This document shows, piece after piece, positions 62,154 to 64,000 of a DNA stretch of 64,000 nucleotides. The notes under the pieces were generated by a model. That model made no database searches. It saw only the letters and a list, made by a program, of their open reading frames with translations, and was not told the DNA's origin. How positions within the stretch are numbered: position 1 is the stretch's first letter; the number at the start of each line of letters is the position of its first letter. Source of the stretch: Crocodylus rhombifer (lineage: Eukaryota; Chordata; Crocodylia; Crocodylidae); NCBI GenBank assembly GCA_038503035.1, contig JAVSML010025531.1:671031-735030 (forward strand), in the 5' to 3' direction. The position numbers and the translations under genes are program-made.

Positions 62154-64000
62154 TAAAGCTGGTTAAGTTCTGATGTTTTACTCCCTTGTACCTATGGTAT
62201 TTGCAAATTTTATTTTCTGGCAGCTGTAGTAGAGTATTTGTCTGTCACTAAGTGTGTGTATGTATGGGATTGTACTGGCAGCTAGAACCTAATGTACTAG
62301 CTTCTGAGCTCCTGGGTACTTATATCTAGAGATGACTAGTATACTGTAACACTTGCAGGGAAACCTTGCATTAAAGGAAGTCTGTTACATTATATATATA
62401 TTTTTTCCCCTCGTTCTTCTAATCTGGTCTGGAAGGAACATTCTGTGGAAGTGAGAGAAAATTCCATTTCTGGAGCATTCATACAGACAGTATGATGTAT
62501 GGTGCACATTTTATACTGCCGTATAAAATATGTTCTCATTTGATCTTCTTTTTAGATATGATAAAGCAGTTCTCTGTCCATCCAATCACCCAAATTCTCC
62601 TGAAAGAAATATTTTCTACATATTAACAGTTGTTTAATGGGATCCAAGAGTGTGGGGGGGAAAGTTGTTTGTTTTTTTCTGTTGACTTCTGCACACACAA
62701 GTGCTTTCTGCTTTGCAGAGTAGGAGTTGTCTTGGTGATAAACCAATCTGTAGATGCACAGACCTAGAGTTCTTGTAGAGTTCTTATAGAATCCAGAGAC
62801 TATAGAATAGATGGATTCCAAAATACTGTGTCATACATTAGCTCTGTATTTAAAAGAAAAAATCAAGCCTCCTTTGAATTTGGATTGCATGCAGCATGTT
62901 GTGTTATTTCAGTGAAATGTGTTAGCGATAGAATCAGTATTTTGTAAATACAGTACAGTTACTATCACCTTCAATGCCATGGGGGAGAGAAATTTACTAA
63001 AATAAAGGGTTATAATGAGCAACATTTTAAGATTCAAGTAATTTATTTTAAAATATATTTCTACATATCCTAATTCAACTTTATTAAAACAAGATCTGTG
63101 ACTGGGTATAGAATTTCCATGAAACATCTGTTTAATTTATGCTAGCCAAGGTTCAAATATGTTCTGTTGATTTTTCAGTCATCCCACTCTTTTTCCATTT
63201 TCTCTCTTTTTTTCCTGCTTTCCAGCCCCCCAAATTGGATGTAACCAGTCTGTTCTTAACTTGCTGAGGGATTTATGCTTGCATATGCACCTGACCTTTT
63301 TTCATGCCTGACCCTCTCCTGAACCCAAACATTGTGCTGAAAACTAGGAGTAGTTAATAATTTGCATTCCCAATCCCTCATGAGCCAAATTAAGAATGGC
63401 AGATGTGCTGATCAGTACAGCACAGCAAAGATTTTATGAAATTCAGTGACAATTAGCAATTTAGTGTTTAAATGAGTCATTTCTTAATATGAAAAAGGCT
63501 GATATCTTGTCATTTCTGCCTGTTTTTATCTTATGAGTCATACTCAACTCACTATGTAGCAGTGGCCATGGTTAGTCCTTTATCATATAGTAAAAAACTT
63601 CAAAATTATACTTATTTCATGTTGTCTAAACATGATTTTATGACTTGGATGAGTTTCATGCTAGTGAAGTCATTGACTCTAATAAGTTCTCATGCTTCAA
63701 TACTTCAGTGCCCATGCTTCAACAAGGGTCAGGAAGGAGGTGTTTTTTCCTCTGGCGTATAATTGACCAGATTAATTCTGGCATGGTGTGTGTGTCTTTA
63801 TATTTTTATTTGAAGCATGAGAGAACTGGTCACAGCTGGGGATGGGGGACACCAGATGGAGTGGACTAGTGCCCTCAGGTGGTTGAGAGATTTGTCTTTC
63901 TTGCACATGCTCACAAGTCAAACTTAAAACAAATTTGGGGGTGGGATCAAATTCCCTAGGCACGTTGCCAGGAACTTTGGGCTTTGTTTTTGTTTTTTTT
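62154..64000. other. AT-rich sequence to window end
   Basis: No gene or repeat with clear ends; a short (AT)n near 62389. Confidence 0.6.

Noticed and set aside
1..64000. CRISPR array, bacterial operon or phage
   Set aside because: No regularly spaced repeats, no ribosome-binding sites with compact genes; the repeats are vertebrate transposons.

Overview
The window reads as non-coding vertebrate nuclear DNA from a sauropsid, most likely a crocodilian (a turtle is the main alternative). The evidence is the repeat content: CR1-type LINE 3' ends, many DNA transposons with termini of the GGGCAYRTCTACAC type, hAT elements, a tRNA/PLE-like background and no compact genes. Open reading frames are short and scattered, there is no CpG-rich promoter and no recognisable host exon, tRNA or rRNA. 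I read the window as intergenic or intronic DNA whose recognisable content is dead mobile elements. The species call is inference from repeat style; nothing in the sequence names it.

Layout. 1-9.5 kb: AT-rich unique sequence with a 1.67 kb Harbinger-type deletion derivative (1503-3173) and one GC-rich MITE (about 5216-5820). 9.5-18.4 kb: two large hAT-like elements (about 9519-10556 and 13486-14516), three short TIR elements and a small hAT. 18.6-20.4 kb: a 5'-truncated CR1 LINE on the minus strand with a readable reverse-transcriptase remnant. 22.6-23.1 kb: a probable Penelope-like 3' end. 24.6-25.2 kb: compound TIR repeats. 26.4-28.0 kb: a decayed plus-strand CR1 interrupted by a 542 bp Helitron-like insertion. 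29.0-34.3 kb: a 5.16 kb Harbinger-type element, the richest object in the window, itself carrying a nested hAT. 35.5-35.8 kb: the C-terminal end of another LINE. 37-56 kb: mainly unique sequence with a MITE, two CR1 3' ends and several hAT pieces. 56.6-59.7 kb: a MITE and a third Harbinger copy. 61.8-62.2 kb: a pogo/Tigger-like MITE.

The three Harbinger copies (1503-3173, 29128-34288, 57314-59741) are one family; copies 1 and 3 lie in one orientation and copy 2 in the other. Read together they imply a family carrying a PIF/Harbinger transposase, an oppositely oriented Myb/SANT-like DNA-binding protein, and a third coding-like segment of unknown identity with matching splice sites and poly(A) signals in two copies. 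All three copies hold a CTCF-like core near one end (degraded in copy 3). No copy can be autonomous: the transposase of copy 2 has lost the middle of its DDE domain, and copies 1 and 3 have larger deletions. That third segment and the CTCF-like motif are the best candidates for something undescribed.
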